This document shows positions 26,192 through 36,786 of a stretch of 64,000 bases of DNA, one piece after another. Source of the stretch: an uncultured Rhizobium sp. (GTDB taxonomy: Bacteria > Pseudomonadota > Alphaproteobacteria > Rhizobiales > Rhizobiaceae); assembly GCA_945952315.1 (NCBI GenBank), contig CAMFIE010000020.1:1-64000 (forward strand), in the 5' to 3' direction. The stretch's first letter is position 1, and every line of letters starts with the position of its first letter. The notes beneath the pieces were generated by a model. That model saw only the letters and a program-made list of their open reading frames with translations. It ran no database searches and was not told where the DNA came from. The position numbers and the translations under genes were made by a program.

Positions 26192-27258
26192 AGGGCAGGC
26201 TCCCCTTGCGTCTCGCGCGGTTTTCTCCCGGAAAGGGTCAGCCAGAGCAGCCAGAACAGGCCCATGCCCCATCCGAGAGCGAGTCGTATTTCCGGATTGA
26301 AAATCCTCTGCCGAAGCACACCTTCGATGAAGGCGGCGGTAATCAGCATCAGCCCGGCCAGAATGACGAGCTTCACCGCATCCTTGCCCTGCTGGCGCAG
26401 GGCTTCGCGCCGCGTCAGGGCGCCCGGCATCAGCACCGCAAAACCAAGCCGTGCCCCGCCGGCACAGGCAATCACGATTGCCGAAAGCTCGGTGACACCA
26501 TGGATCGACAGCCAGGCGATCACATCATAGCCAAGCCCCTTGTCGGCAAACATCGCGTAGAAGGCCCCGAGCAAAAGGCCGTTGTAGAAGGTCAGCACAA
26601 AGCTCGGCAGCGCCCAGAAAATGCCGAGCGCGAAGATCAGGATGGCAATCTGGGTATTGTGGGAAAAGAGATAGGTGGCAAAGGCGGCAAGCGTATCGCC
26701 TGCCAGCGGATCACCGTCATAAAGCGTCGTGCGCAGGTAGCTCGCCGAGGCGCCGGGTGTGCGCATGTCCGCCATCTCACCGGGCACGAAGGTGTAATAC
26801 CAGTTCTGGTCAACGGAAAAGAGATGGTAGCCGACGGCTATTCCGAGGATCAGCGCGGCAAAGGCGGCAAGCAGCGGCAGAACGGAGCGGCGGACGGCCT
26901 GCGGAATGCCATGCGCAAGAAGTCTGGCGACCAGTCCGCCAACCCCTTCTTGCGGTGCATAGATGACCAGATAGGCCCGCGAGCACAGGCTTTCGAGATA
27001 GTCGACCAAGGCCCGGTCGAGCGAGATGTCACGCGCGACGCTGAGCGATGTCATCGCCTGCCGGTAGGCGGCCACCATATCGCGTGTCTCGTGATAGTTG
27101 AGCGCGGACGCGCCCGCGTTCTCGACCCGCGCGACGAGCAGATCAAGCCTTTGCCAATGGGCCTCGCGCTCCAGCCGGAAGCGGGCGGAACGCAGCACAT
27201 CCCGTTGCTCGGCGGAAGACGGCGCGCCCAATATCTCCTGACCGGTGTCGCTGCTCAT
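26188..27258 (-). CDS. SpoIIM/DUF95-family integral membrane protein
   Basis: The 356-aa protein has a cytoplasmic N-terminal helical part (about 1-110) and six or so membrane helices, with the DUF95 signature around YDVIAWLSIHGVTELSAI. It is named after the sporulation protein but is common in non-sporulating bacteria next to RDD and MoxR genes. ATG 27258 overlaps the DUF58 stop. Function is unknown; a membrane-remodelling role is only inferred. Confidence 0.85.
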   Translation of the reverse strand: MSSDTGQEILGAPSSAEQRDVLRSARFRLEREAHWQRLDLLVARVENAGASALNYHETRDMVAAYRQAMTSLSVARDISLDRALVDYLESLCSRAYLVIYAPQEGVGGLVARLLAHGIPQAVRRSVLPLLAAFAALILGIAVGYHLFSVDQNWYYTFVPGEMADMRTPGASASYLRTTLYDGDPLAGDTLAAFATYLFSHNTQIAILIFALGIFWALPSFVLTFYNGLLLGAFYAMFADKGLGYDVIAWLSIHGVTELSAIVIACAGGARLGFAVLMPGALTRREALRQQGKDAVKLVILAGLMLITAAFIEGVLRQRIFNPEIRLALGWGMGLFWLLWLTLSGRKPRETQGEPAL

Positions 27259-28573
27259 ATGACCTCCCGGGACTTGATATCGATATAGCGGGCAATCAGG
27301 CTGGACGTCAGCGTCTCGGCCGAACTGTCGAGGCAGAGCACACCGAGGCGTGCAAGCTTGTCCATCACCAGCCGCCGCTCCTGGATCAGGGCCCGGGCGG
27401 CGACCGAACGGGCAACGGCTGACATGTCGGGTGCCTCCGGCTCCAGCAGGCTGTTCAGTTCCGGGTCTTTCATCGCCACGAAAACGATGAAGTGATGGCG
27501 GGCGAGAATGCCGATGTTTTCCACCATCAGCTCGGCGGAAATGCTGTCGGCGAAATCGGAAAAGATCACCAGCAGCGAGCGGCGCTTCAGACGTCCCGAC
27601 AGATGGGTGAGGCCAAGCGTGTGATTGGTCTCGTGCGGCTCGTAGTCCATGCCGGCGCTGATCGCCTGCAACCGCTGGAAGGCAAGCCTGCCGGGGATGG
27701 CCGGCATGAACTGACGCGGGCGGCTGTTGAAGCTGTAGAGACCGACGAGATCGCCCGCATAGCCTGCCGCCCAGCAGAGCGAAAGCGCCGCGCCGATTGC
27801 CCGGTCGAGCCGGGTCATGCCGCCGATGTCCTCCATCATCAGCCGCCCCCGGTCGAGGCAGAGAATGATCTGGTGGTTCCTTTCGGCGCGGGTTTCCCGC
27901 ACCACCAGATCGCCCATGCGGGCGGAGCGCTTCCAGTCGATGCTGCGGGAATCCATGCCCGGCACGAATTCGCGCAACTGGTGGAATTCCGATCCCTCGC
28001 CCCGCAGCCAGACATCCTTCTGGCCGTTTTCCAGCAGCAGGATCTGCGAGCGGATCGCACCGGACAGGACCGGCGATATATCCGGCACCACGGCTATGTC
28101 GCGATTGAGCGGCGTGACACTGATGATCTCGAACAGCCCGAAGCGGGAGCGCCATTTGAGCCAGAGCGCCTTGACCGTGAACTGTCCGCGACGCTTGAGA
28201 ACAAGATCTGCCGCAAAAGCCGTCGATGCCGCGTCCAGCGCCCGCTCCGGTAGGGCGAGATCGGTCCTGCCATCGGCAAGATCGGCGGGAAGGTCGATCC
28301 GGGCCGCAAGTTGCTGCGGCAGCGAACCGCGACGGCTTTTCACCGATAGGCTGAGCGTGACCGACTGGCCGACAAAGCCTTTGCCCGGCATCTCAACGTC
28401 AACCTCCATCTGCCCTGCCCGCACGGAGAACAGCAGGTCAACGACGGCTGCAAATGTCAGGGCAGACCAGGCAGGCAGCGTCAGCCAGACGAGCCCTGTC
28501 ACCCAGACATGTACCAGGATCGTCGCAACCGCGAGGCAACCGGCGAGCGCAAGAAGGAGGTTGGTGGGCCGCA

Positions 28574-28574
<1 letters not shown>
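27255..28574 (-). CDS. DUF58 domain protein (MoxR partner, vWA-like)
   Basis: The 439-aa protein has two N-terminal membrane helices, a beta-rich middle part and the DUF58 core near residues 200-290 (REFVPGMDSRSIDWKRSAR), followed by a von Willebrand A-like segment (IILCLDRGRLM). DUF58 proteins work with MoxR AAA+ ATPases in assembling or activating complexes. Its ATG overlaps the MoxR stop by one base (TGATG). Confidence 0.9.
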
Positions 28575-29519
<945 letters not shown>

Positions 29520-29530
<11 letters not shown>

Positions 29531-30803
29531 GCTCAGCTCTCCCCATCAAGGTCTGGAACAAGTCCAGATGTTTGTGCAATTCCGGGCCTTTCATCGCGGC
29601 CCCCTGTTCAATAAGCGTGGTGGAAACGGCTCGCAGCGCCGATGCCAGCGCCTTGTCACGGCTGGCAAGGTGGGCAAAGAACCGCTCGATATCGGCAGAA
29701 AGGCGCGCTGTCGGGCCAAAGACCTGCGCGGCCTTGTCCAGCAATTGCGCCCGCACGAACTGGGCCGTCATCTGCCCGTCATTGCCGCCAAGCCGCAAGA
29801 GGCGGGCCTCGGCCTCCACCACCGCCCGCTTGGAACGCGCCGCTGCCTGCCCTTCGCCGCGATAGGCCGGACCGAAACGCCAGGCGCCGCGCCAGAAAAA
29901 CAGCAGGGTCACAATCAGCACCACGCCCCAGATCACTGTAAACGGATAGGTCACCAGCCGCTGAAAATCCTCGAGCGATTGAGTGGAAGCCCGCGTCTGA
30001 TCCTCGTCCGTCGGAGCTGACATGCTCAGTGCGGACGGATCGATCAGCACGCTGCCGGTCAGACTGTCCGCGATCAGCAGGCGGGCGATCGAAAGGCTGG
30101 TCGCGGCATTGTCTCCAAGAGCGAGCCCGTGATTGTTGAGCATGTCCGGATCAGACAGGAGATAGAATGTCACCTCCCCTTCACAGGCTATCAGCAAAGC
30201 ACCCGCGGAAACGCCAAACAGCTCCTTGCAGGTGTCCGGAAGCGTCGGACGGTCGAAAACCTGCGCGGCAAAGAGCGTCGCCTTCTGCTTGCCGCCAAAG
30301 GAAAGCGGGGCGTCTTCCTCGATGAACGTGGCCGGGGAGCGCAAGACGACCAGATCTGACCTGTCGAGCAGCGCCAGATCACGCACCAGCTGGCTGCGAG
30401 GCGCCAGAAACTGGGGACGCGCCACGCCCTTTTCCGTCACCGCATCGCGCCATTTCGGCAGGATCACGAGGGTCGGAATGCCAGAAGCAGCGACAAAGGA
30501 AAGGGCGCGCTCAGCCGGCGTTTCCGCGTCATCGCCACCGTCCATGCCAGGGCTTTCGCCACGAAGCGGCAGAACGAGCAATTTGTCCTCGAGAACGTCC
30601 TCCCGGCGGCGTGCCTCGGCGCGGCTCACCTCGATGCCCTTTTCCTGAAGCAGGACTTCCAGGCCACGAAGGCCAAGCGCCGATTTCTCGAACGCCGTTT
30701 CGGAAAGCTTGCCATCACCGCCCATCGAGCCGGGCAGGAACATCAATACCGCCGCAGCGCAAAAGAGAGCCAGGAAAATCAGCGGTGTCGCATATCTACC
30801 CAC
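29520..30803 (-). CDS. DUF4350 domain membrane protein
   Basis: The 427-aa protein has an N-terminal membrane helix ([17 protein letters not shown]), a large extracytoplasmic DUF4350 domain (about 30-270) and a second helix around residues 290-315, then a cytoplasmic tail. I prefer GTG 30803, eight bases after GGGGAAGG, over GTG codons at 30809 and 30812 that are too close to it. It overlaps the genes on both sides, as is usual in this operon type. Confidence 0.75.
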
Positions 30804-31524
30804 GGGCACCACCTTCCCCGAGGATCAGCGCTCTGCCCGTTGCCATCAACTGGGCAAACTGGTCATCATCCACATCATGCCCGCCATAATGGACAAGCTC
30901 TGCCTCGCCAAGCAGATGCTCCAGCGCCTGCCGGTTCGGCAGATCGGCGGGCAAGCGTGCAAAGACCGTCCGCTCGGTATCCGAACGCATTAGCCGTGTG
31001 CCGCTCTTGTCCGCCGCATGCAGCAGGCATTGATGCAGAAGCCGGATCACCGCCTCGCGCCGGTTTTTCATAAGGGCGAGTTGGTCGAGATTGAAGCCGC
31101 CGCTCTCGCCGGAGACCAGTTCGGCCGCCTGCCAATGCTGCGGACGTTCGCTTTTGCGCGTGTCTTCCACAGGCGATGTCGAAAGCAGCACACCGCCCGC
31201 GCCAAAGCGCAACCAGAGGACCGCAATGATGGCAAGACCGGCAAACACGGCGAAGATCGCTACCGGACCGCCGAACACCGGATCACCACCGCCACCGAAG
31301 GCGGGGCGGTCCCGTTTGGCCTCCGGCTCCGGCGCCTCCTTGCCGCCGCCATAGGCAAGCGCGCAGGTCAGGTGACGGCTTTCACAAAGGCTGCGGTATT
31401 CTTTCTGGATCGGGCTTTCAGGCGCGGCCGCATGCGCCAGGGCTGCGAAGGGGGAAGGCCCCGCCCCGACAAGAATTGCGATCAGCAAAAGGACCAGCCC
31501 TGGCAGCCCGCGCAGCGTCAGCAT
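30796..31524 (-). CDS. DUF4129 domain membrane protein
   Basis: The 242-aa protein has an N-terminal signal-like helix, a short extracytoplasmic part with two cysteines, a membrane helix around residues 85-105 (AIFAVFAGLAIIAVLWL) and a C-terminal DUF4129 segment. DUF4129 proteins regularly accompany DUF4350, MoxR and DUF58 genes. It starts 3 bp after the DUF805 stop. Function is unknown. Confidence 0.78.
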   Translation of the reverse strand: MLTLRGLPGLVLLLIAILVGAGPSPFAALAHAAAPESPIQKEYRSLCESRHLTCALAYGGGKEAPEPEAKRDRPAFGGGGDPVFGGPVAIFAVFAGLAIIAVLWLRFGAGGVLLSTSPVEDTRKSERPQHWQAAELVSGESGGFNLDQLALMKNRREAVIRLLHQCLLHAADKSGTRLMRSDTERTVFARLPADLPNRQALEHLLGEAELVHYGGHDVDDDQFAQLMATGRALILGEGGARG

Positions 31525-31527
31525 GCC

Positions 31528-31974
31528 TCAGGCAAAGATATCGGCCGTGACATTCGGGCGAAGCGGATCCGGCCCGAAGCTGTTCGGCCCGTCCGTGCCC
31601 TTGAGGCAGGAAATGATCGTGACCGCCAGACCGGTGCCTTTCCCCACAACCGGAATAAAGCCCGCTAAAAAGAACATCAGATACCACCAGCCGGACATAT
31701 TGCGGTCATGAAAGCGGCGCACCTGGAGCGCGAGCAGCGGCACGATCATTACGAGTAGATAGATTAGGCCGCCACCGACAAGAATCGGAATACTCATTCC
31801 ATCCGGATTGTCCTTGCCCACCGTGGCCGAAATGCCCGTGAGAACGCCAAAAAATACAAGTATCAAGAGAAAATTGAAAAGCTGGAACCACCAATATTCG
31901 GAGCGGCTGGCGCGTCCCTTGAAGGTTGCATATTTATCCCGGAGAACCGTTTTGATCGCCTGCGTAAAACCCAT
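31528..31974 (-). CDS. DUF805 family small membrane protein
   Basis: The 148-aa protein shows the DUF805 hallmarks: FKGRASRSEYWWF near the N-terminus, VRRFHDRNMSGW in the middle and a C-terminal GPNSFGPDP. About four membrane helices are visible. It heads the seven-gene operon, whose promoter should lie in the 266-bp gap upstream. Function is unknown. Confidence 0.88.
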   Translation of the reverse strand: MGFTQAIKTVLRDKYATFKGRASRSEYWWFQLFNFLLILVFFGVLTGISATVGKDNPDGMSIPILVGGGLIYLLVMIVPLLALQVRRFHDRNMSGWWYLMFFLAGFIPVVGKGTGLAVTIISCLKGTDGPNSFGPDPLRPNVTADIFA

Positions 31975-32240
31975 TTCATCCCCTCAAAATACAGTCTTTT
32001 GGCAGCCGGGCAGAGGCAGCTTTGCGGTTTGCTGCAACAGTTCGGCTCGGTCGAAAGTATAGTTCAATATCAAAAATGTAAACGGAACTGACCATAATCG
32101 TAAAACTACCGTCTCGACGATTGGAGCAACGTTCGATCCGATTGCTTGAAAATGCGCCTTGGTGGACACCGACAAACCGGCGCGGTAGGGTTATCTCCGC
32201 GTCTCGAGCACATCAATAACGAGCAAGGAACCGGATTTGC

Positions 32241-32765
32241 ATGGCACGGATTGACTGTCTGGATGTCACCGCAGCGACTGAAGCCCAACGGTCAGCCATC
32301 GATGAAGAGCTGCGTCTGCGCGGGCGCATGACCAATCTGAAGCGCATGCAGGCCCATTCACCGGACGCCCTTCGCATCTATGGAGAATGGTTCACGCTGT
32401 TTGACCGGCTTGTCGAGCCGCTCGGTGCCCCTGCCCTGTTCATGCTCTGCCATGCCATATCCGAGGCGCAGGAAGCAGAAATCCCGCTCGGCTATTTCCG
32501 CCGCGCGCTCATCGGACAGACGATCGATCCCGATGCGCCGGCAACATACGAAAAGCTGGCCGCGATGCGGGCGTTGGGTCTTGCGCTTGGCGCAAACCGC
32601 GGCAAGGTGCCGGATGAGGTATGGAAGGCCGCAACCAAGCGCCTCGGCTCCGTCCCGCTTGCCGATCTCGCAGCCTTTATCGGCATCATGGTCGCGACCA
32701 CAACCTTCGCCAATCTGGTCGAGGCCACACCGGACGACGAAATCCTGCCCTATCTCAAGCGATGA
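32241..32765 (+). CDS. Carboxymuconolactone decarboxylase/AhpD-like protein without CxxC
   Basis: The 174-aa helical protein resembles the CMD/AhpD fold family, including a C-terminal helix ending TTTFANLVEATPDDEI. The redox CxxC motif of AhpD is absent: only one cysteine is visible, in LFMLCHAIS. AAGGA lies 11 bases upstream of ATG 32241. It is divergent from the DUF805 operon and convergent with osmC, 6 bp away. A simple hypothetical protein is the alternative. Confidence 0.5.
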   Translation: MARIDCLDVTAATEAQRSAIDEELRLRGRMTNLKRMQAHSPDALRIYGEWFTLFDRLVEPLGAPALFMLCHAISEAQEAEIPLGYFRRALIGQTIDPDAPATYEKLAAMRALGLALGANRGKVPDEVWKAATKRLGSVPLADLAAFIGIMVATTTFANLVEATPDDEILPYLKR

Positions 32766-32771
32766 AGACGC

Positions 32772-33197
32772 TCAGACGAGCGAAATCGAAAATTCCGGCT
32801 GACCCGCAATCGTATTGCTGATCGTACAGATCTCTTCCGCCAGACGGGCAATCTCCTTGCGGGTGGCGAGGTCAAAATCTCCGCGAATGTCGAATTCAAT
32901 GTCAAACCGGGCAAGGCGTGAGGGCTCGTCATCGGCTTTTGAACCGCTGACATTCGCCGTTACGCTTTCAAGCCTGTCGAGAAGCCCGAGCTTGCTTGCC
33001 GCAATCCGTGCGCTCATCGCAAGACAGGCGGACAGTGAGGCATAGATTAGATCCAGCGGATTGAAGCCCGGCTCGGATAGACCGGTCCTGATCTCGATCT
33101 CGCCGCCCGTGCGCGAAACAACCTTGGGAAAACCCGTCCGCCCCATGGTCGCAATCGCACCTGTCGGCCGTGTTTTCAAAGTACCGCCTGCTGCCAT
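32772..33197 (-). CDS. OsmC-family peroxidase-like protein
   Basis: The 141-aa protein fits the OsmC/Ohr superfamily, with the first conserved cysteine in ASLSACLAMS and the second in EEICTISNTI. These thiols reduce organic hydroperoxides. The sequence is closer to the general OsmC (YhfA-like) group than to Ohr. It is convergent with the CMD-like gene and appears monocistronic. Confidence 0.85.
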   Translation of the reverse strand: MAAGGTLKTRPTGAIATMGRTGFPKVVSRTGGEIEIRTGLSEPGFNPLDLIYASLSACLAMSARIAASKLGLLDRLESVTANVSGSKADDEPSRLARFDIEFDIRGDFDLATRKEIARLAEEICTISNTIAGQPEFSISLV

Positions 33198-33315
33198 GCC
33201 ATCCCCTTGCTATTCCCAGCCAAGCCCTTGCCCGTGCGCCCGATCATAGGGAAAGGTGTGCGATGCGCAAGCACGGAGCGGATTGCCGCTTCGTCGCGAG
33301 GCCACCGCATGGCCT

Positions 33316-34239
33316 TCAGGATCGCTTGCCGCCGAGCAGTCCTGAGGGCCGCACCAGCAGGATCACGCAGAGCATCACCCCGATGGCGACGATCTGCAAG
33401 GCCGCTGCTCGCGCCTGATAGTCCGCCGGGACAAGCGCGCTCACCAGCGTTCCCGACCCTGCCCAGATACCCCAGACGATCAGGGCACCCAGAACAGCCC
33501 CCCTGTTCGAACCGGAGCCGCCGACAATCAGCATAGTCCAGATCTGGAATGTCAGCGTCGGCAGGTAGTTTTCAGGGGCGATGAAACCGATGAAATGCGC
33601 CTGAACTGCCCCGGCAAGCCCCATGATCGCGCCGCCAACCGCAAAGGCCTGGATCCGGAAGAAGCGAACACTTTTTCCGAGAGCGGCTGCAGCCTTTTCA
33701 TCCTCGCGCAAGGCCTTGAGCACCCGCCCCCAGGGGCTTTGTGCCAGATGTTCCAGCGCAAGATAAAGCAGCAGCGTGATCCCGCAGGCAAAGGCGAGAT
33801 TGGCAAGGTTGAAGGCCAGCGGCTGTTCGGCCAGACTGCCCATGGGCCGGGGAATGAAGCCCATGCCGAACGGGCCACCGGTCAGGCTCTCAGCGTTCAG
33901 CGCCACCAGTTGCACCACGACGGCCACTCCGAAGGTGGTGATGGCAAGATAATCGGATTTCAGCCGCAGGGTTGCAGCCCCGACGACGGCGGCAACCGCT
34001 CCTGCCATCAGCATGGCTGCCAGCCAGCCGATGATGATCGGCATGTCGAAACCGCCGATGCGGGCCGGATCGTCGGGCGTGGTCAGGATGGCCGATGTAT
34101 AGGCGCCGATTGCCACAAAGCCTGCAAGGCCCACATTGAAAAGTCCCGTGAGCCCCCATTGCAGGTTGAGGCCCAGCGTAATCATCGCAAAGATCAGGGC
34201 CGTCGTCAGGAAGAAGGCGGCATAAGTTAGGATTTCCAT
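33316..34239 (-). CDS. livM: LivM-type ABC permease (second Liv system)
   Basis: The 307-aa membrane protein has the LivM signature in GLTGLFNVGLAGFVAIGAY and KSDYLAITTFG and ends normally in LVRPSGLLGGKRS. Unlike the copy at 17818 it has no N-terminal extension and no C-terminal enzyme domain. ATG 34239 overlaps the LivH stop by one base. It is the last gene of a minus-strand livGFHM unit. Confidence 0.92.
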   Translation of the reverse strand: MEILTYAAFFLTTALIFAMITLGLNLQWGLTGLFNVGLAGFVAIGAYTSAILTTPDDPARIGGFDMPIIIGWLAAMLMAGAVAAVVGAATLRLKSDYLAITTFGVAVVVQLVALNAESLTGGPFGMGFIPRPMGSLAEQPLAFNLANLAFACGITLLLYLALEHLAQSPWGRVLKALREDEKAAAALGKSVRFFRIQAFAVGGAIMGLAGAVQAHFIGFIAPENYLPTLTFQIWTMLIVGGSGSNRGAVLGALIVWGIWAGSGTLVSALVPADYQARAAALQIVAIGVMLCVILLVRPSGLLGGKRS

Positions 34240-35147
34240 CAACGTTCCCTCACGCCAAAGAGCCCGATCGGCCTTACGAAAAGCACGGCCATGAGGATCA
34301 GAAAGGCCACGGCCGCCCGCCATTCGGCGCCAATGATCTGCACTGCCGCCGCCTCGCTGATCCCGATGATCAGCCCGCCCAAAACCGCACCGGGAATGGA
34401 GCCGATCCCCCCGAGAATGGCGGCCGCAAAGACAGGCAGCAGCATGTCGAAGCCCATCAGTGGCCGGATCTGGACGAGAATGCCGATCATCACGCCCGCC
34501 ACGCAGGCCAGTGCACCGCCAATCATCCAGGTAAAGCGGACAACCCGGTCCACATCGATGCCAACGACCTTTGCAAGCGCCAGATTCTGGCTCACCGCCC
34601 GCATCTCGCGGCCGATCTGGCTGTGGGTCATCAACAGATGCACCGCGACGACCAGCAGCAGGGTCAGCGCCAGAAGCGCGATCTGGTCCGGCGTGATGCG
34701 CATGCCGAGCCCCACCGGCATGGCGATCTGGATTGCCCGGCTGAAATAGTCGGGGCGGGACGAGAACAGAAATTCCAACAGGCTGCGCAGGGCCATCGAA
34801 GCGCCGAAGGACGCCATCACGACGATGATCATCTGTCCTCGTGCGCGCAACCGGGCGAAGAGAACCCTGTCGAGCAGCAGCGCAAGCCCGCCGGTGACCA
34901 GCATGCTGGCCGCAAGGGCTATGAGCAGCGGCCAGCCGAAGGAGAGCGGCGCAAAAGGGGCGACCTTGCCGAACAGCGCCGTGATGCCGCTGAAGATCAC
35001 CAGTGTCGCATAGGTGCCCCAGGCCATCAGGTCGCCATGGGAAAAATTCGAGAACCGCAGGATGGAATAGGTCAGCGTGACCCCGATCGCGCCAAGCCCG
35101 ATCATGGATCCGGACAAAAGGCCATCGACTAGAAACTGGAGTGTCAT
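34239..35147 (-). CDS. livH: LivH-type ABC permease (second Liv system)
   Basis: The 302-aa permease has the LivH hallmark AAILGGIGSIPGAVLGG and about eight membrane segments. It overlaps LivF by four bases (ATGA) and LivM by one. It forms the transmembrane channel together with LivM; the matching binding protein is divergently encoded at 39510. Confidence 0.92.
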   Translation of the reverse strand: MTLQFLVDGLLSGSMIGLGAIGVTLTYSILRFSNFSHGDLMAWGTYATLVIFSGITALFGKVAPFAPLSFGWPLLIALAASMLVTGGLALLLDRVLFARLRARGQMIIVVMASFGASMALRSLLEFLFSSRPDYFSRAIQIAMPVGLGMRITPDQIALLALTLLLVVAVHLLMTHSQIGREMRAVSQNLALAKVVGIDVDRVVRFTWMIGGALACVAGVMIGILVQIRPLMGFDMLLPVFAAAILGGIGSIPGAVLGGLIIGISEAAAVQIIGAEWRAAVAFLILMAVLFVRPIGLFGVRER

Positions 35148-35896
35148 GGTTGTTCCCCCCTGGCGGTGGCATGGTTGCGCTGGCCGAGATAGAGTTCGGC
35201 AACCACCGGATCCTGCCAGAGGGAGGCCGCCGGGCCTTCATGGGCCTGCCTGCCCTCGATCAGCACATAGGCGCGGTCGCCGATGGCCAGAGCGGCCTTG
35301 GCATTCTGCTCGACGAGAAGAATGGTGACACCCGCCTTGCGGACATCGGCCAGCATCCTGAACACCATCGACACGAATTTAGGAGACAGACCGGCGGACG
35401 GTTCGTCCAGCATGAGCAGCCTTGGCCGCACCATCAGCGCCCGGGCGACCGCCACCATCTGCCGCTGGCCGCCGGAGAGATTGCCTGCAGGCGTGCGGCG
35501 GCGTGCTTCGAGATCGGGAAACAGGCGATACATTTCCGCAATTCGACCCGGCACATCCGCCTTTGCGAGAACGCCGCCCGAGACCTTCAGATTGTCCTCC
35601 ACCGTCATCAGGGGAAAGACGTTTTCCGTCTGCGGCACAAAGGCGAGGCCGCGCCGCACCATCTGATGCGCGGGCAGAGCCGTAATGGCATTGCCATCCA
35701 GCGTGACCGATCCGCCGGTAACGGGCACGAGACCCGCAATCGCCTTGATGAAGCTGGATTTGCCCGCGCCGTTCGGCCCGAGGACAACCACGATCTCCCC
35801 TTCATCGACCCGGATCGACGCCCCGCGCACGATGGGCACCCCGGGCTCATATCCCGCCACAAGATCGCTAACTTCGAGAACGGAGCGCGCCATCAT
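35144..35896 (-). CDS. livF: LivF-type ABC ATPase (second Liv system)
   Basis: The 250-aa ATPase has Walker A GPNGAGKSS, signature LSGGQRQM and Walker B LLMLDEPSAGLS. Two adjacent ATG codons (35896, 35893) both fit; 35896 gives the ATGA overlap with LivG used throughout this operon. It energises the second Liv importer. Confidence 0.91.
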   Translation of the reverse strand: MMARSVLEVSDLVAGYEPGVPIVRGASIRVDEGEIVVVLGPNGAGKSSFIKAIAGLVPVTGGSVTLDGNAITALPAHQMVRRGLAFVPQTENVFPLMTVEDNLKVSGGVLAKADVPGRIAEMYRLFPDLEARRRTPAGNLSGGQRQMVAVARALMVRPRLLMLDEPSAGLSPKFVSMVFRMLADVRKAGVTILLVEQNAKAALAIGDRAYVLIEGRQAHEGPAASLWQDPVVAELYLGQRNHATARGEQP

Positions 35897-36684
35897 GCAC
35901 CTCCCAGATAGGCTTCGATCACCTGCGGATCGCGCGCCACCTCTTCGGCCGTGCCTTCGCACAACCGCTGGCCATTTGCCATTACCAGCACGCGGTGGCA
36001 GAGGCGGCTGACCATATCGATATTGTGCTCGATCAGAAGGAAGGTGATGCCGCGCGCATTTATGGCCTGGATGCGGTCGATAACCGTTTCCAGCAGCGTC
36101 GCATTGACCCCGGCCGCCGGTTCATCGAGCAATATGATGGCGGGATCCGCCATCATGACCCGCGCCAGTTCGAGCAGTTTGCGCTGCCCGCCGGACAAGA
36201 CCCGCGCCGGCTCCTTCACCAGATGCCCGAGCAGAAGGAAGTTGAGGAGTTCCATCGCCTTTTCACGTGCCTCCCGCTCCTCGGCCCTCACCCTGCCAGG
36301 GGCAAGGAAATTCATGAACAGCCGCTCGCCCGCCTGCCCCTGCCGCGCCAGCAGCACATTGTCGAGCAGGGAAAGCTCGGGAAAAGGCTTCGGAATCTGG
36401 AAGGTGCGCGCAAGACCGCGCCCGATGCGCCGATGGGCAGGCTCGGCCGATACATCGACGCCATTCAGCAGGATCTGGCCCGCGGTCGGCTTCACGCTCC
36501 CGGCAACCAGATCGAACATGGTCGTCTTTCCGGCTCCGTTCGGGCCGATCAGGCCGAAGATCTCGCCCCTTGCCACATCGAAGGAAACATCGGCCACCGC
36601 GACAAGCCCGCCATAGTGCTTGGCCGCCCTTCTGATACTCAGCACTGCCTCCCGCCCTCCCGGCGAGCCATCGACGACACCCAT
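35893..36684 (-). CDS. livG: LivG-type ABC ATPase (second Liv system)
   Basis: The 263-aa ATPase has Walker A GPNGAGKTT, signature LSGGQRK and Walker B IILLDEPAAGV. ATG 36684 is preceded by AGAGGGG; a much longer open frame upstream runs through the promoter and the divergent regulator and is not credible. It is the first gene of the unit, divergent from the FadR-type regulator across 102 bp. Confidence 0.9.
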   Translation of the reverse strand: MGVVDGSPGGREAVLSIRRAAKHYGGLVAVADVSFDVARGEIFGLIGPNGAGKTTMFDLVAGSVKPTAGQILLNGVDVSAEPAHRRIGRGLARTFQIPKPFPELSLLDNVLLARQGQAGERLFMNFLAPGRVRAEEREAREKAMELLNFLLLGHLVKEPARVLSGGQRKLLELARVMMADPAIILLDEPAAGVNATLLETVIDRIQAINARGITFLLIEHNIDMVSRLCHRVLVMANGQRLCEGTAEEVARDPQVIEAYLGGA

Positions 36685-36786
36685 GGCAACCCCTCTGCCA
36701 AATTTTCTTATCTTTTGATCCGTGATCACACTTGCTTTGATCAAAGTATTGAGCTTTAAATCATCGCGCAAGAGGGAATGAAGGCC
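36685..36786. promoter_or_regulatory. Divergent promoter region with palindrome CTTTGATCAAAG
   Basis: The 102-bp AT-rich gap holds the perfect 12-bp palindrome CTTTGATCAAAG (36735-36746), a nearby palindrome GTGATCAC (36722-36729) and a third TGATC further upstream. It separates livGFHM from the divergent regulator gene. These repeats are the best candidates for the regulator's operator and would let it control both directions. Confidence 0.5.
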
